From assembly GCA_031272845.1 (NCBI GenBank), contig JAISTA010000049.1:1-5544 (forward strand): DNA of 5,544 nucleotides, given 5' to 3'. The translations under genes were made by a program, and so were the position numbers. Numbering within the stretch: position 1 is the first letter of the stretch; each line of letters starts with the position of its first letter. Below, piece after piece: positions 5,123 through 5,544 of the stretch. Under the pieces are notes generated by a model. The model was not told the origin of the DNA, ran no database searches, and saw only the letters and a list, made by a program, of their open reading frames with translations. Source of the DNA: Oscillospiraceae bacterium. Its GTDB lineage: Bacteria; Bacillota; Clostridia; Oscillospirales; Oscillospiraceae.

Positions 5123-5463
5123 ACTATACGGTAGAATAAATCGCGGCAAAGCTGGACAAACCGTTTCTGTATGTCGATTTTAATGAGTTGGTTGCCGTGA
5201 ACACAGTCATGCTTTCGCAGTCCGATGTAAAAAATGATTACTTCGGCAAGCCTGTCGAGCTGCGTGAGGGGTTAGAAGTAATCGGCTACCAAGAGGATGA
5301 AGACGGTAGCGGGAACAGAGATGATATAATTATAGATGGCACCTGTGTCCGCAATGAAACCGGACACAGCAAACATGTAAAGTGGCTGCTGAAGACCAAC
5401 GGTAAAGGGATTCAATACATGAGCGATATCGTTGCTAATGGCATATATAGTCAATTAACTTGA
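5119..5463 (+). pseudogene. Unknown small gene interrupted by an in-frame TAA at codon 7
   Basis: The frame starts at ATG 5119, overlapping the DUF4259 stop, reads MNYTVE, meets TAA at 5137-5139, then stays open in the same frame to TGA at 5461. Without the TAA it would give 114 codons, including 'IAAKLDKPFLYVDFNELVAVN' and 'KPVELREGLEVIGYQEDEDG', which read like ordinary cytoplasmic protein. The stretch between the TAA and the first later start candidate (TTG 5188, codon 24) is as protein-like as the rest, so it was once translated. Later in-frame starts (TTG 5188, GTG 5197, ATG 5209) lack a ribosome binding site. The wild-type codon 7 was plausibly GAA (one G-to-T change). I do not recognise the family. 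Alternatives are a sequencing error, a shortened protein from a later start, or readthrough; TAA is used as an ordinary stop elsewhere in the window. Ends shortly before the window edge. Confidence 0.72.
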
Positions 5464-5544
5464 AAAACGGCTCGGCTTTACGGTCTATTTTCCGCATTGC
5501 TGCGTCGTCGTCCTTGCCGGGTTACGACACGCCTGCGTCCTCCT
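5464..5544. other. GC-rich end of window, possible edge of a repeat element
   Basis: No gene is supported. The last 50 bases have a tandem-like pattern: CTGCGTC at 5500-5506 and again at 5533-5539, with GTCGT repeats and a short inverted repeat GTCGT/ACGAC (5507-5528). Read on the minus strand it begins AGGAGGACGC, which could be chance or a ribosome binding site cut off by the window. Composition differs from the AT-richer frame before it. This could be the edge of an interspersed repeat, but only part is visible. Confidence 0.3.

Noticed and set aside
5137..5139. Recoded stop (selenocysteine, pyrrolysine or reassigned codon)
   Set aside because: TAA is not a known site for selenocysteine or pyrrolysine, and TAA ends the lipoprotein gene normally in this window.

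Overview
The window reads as accessory chromosome from a Gram-positive, low-to-mid-GC bacterium, most likely a gut-type Clostridia (Eubacteriales/Oscillospiraceae-like). The reasons are the strong AGGAG-type ribosome binding sites, a Clostridia-style lipoprotein (lipobox, Ala/Lys/Glu coiled coil, C-terminal OB-fold-like domain), a membrane-anchored zinc-ribbon protein, and a C_GCAxxG_C_C redox protein. The taxonomic call is inference: there is no rRNA or other marker gene here. All supported genes lie on the + strand, and base composition changes visibly from gene to gene, which suggests a patchwork.

Layout. 4-1161: zinc ribbon, one transmembrane helix and two copies of an extracytoplasmic beta-rich domain. 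1162-1502: no convincing gene. 1503-2255: lipoprotein with coiled coil and OB-like domain. 2256-2551: non-coding, with a G-run hairpin, possibly an interspersed repeat or gene remnant. 2552-3103: GC-rich flavodoxin-fold NAD(P)H-dependent oxidoreductase. 3213-3575: AT-rich small protein of unknown function. 3764-5463: four closely packed reading frames, namely a PhnB-type VOC protein, a C_GCAxxG_C_C protein (ATGA overlap), a DUF4259 protein, and a second ATGA-coupled frame broken by an in-frame TAA at codon 7.

Two structural signals stand out. The first is a perfect 75-bp direct repeat (3040-3114 and 3587-3661). Copy 1 is the 3' end of the flavodoxin gene including its stop codon; copy 2 is an orphan just after the AT-rich gene. 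The AT-rich gene is therefore bracketed by identical sequence, as expected if a segment was inserted at, or recombined with, the 3' end of the oxidoreductase gene. The second is the single in-frame TAA in the last gene, which looks like a fresh nonsense mutation in an otherwise open 114-codon frame.

No coherent new system can be demonstrated. The VOC/C_GCAxxG pair is probably co-translated, and the DUF4259 gene and its broken partner form a second coupled pair. The rest looks like independently acquired single genes.
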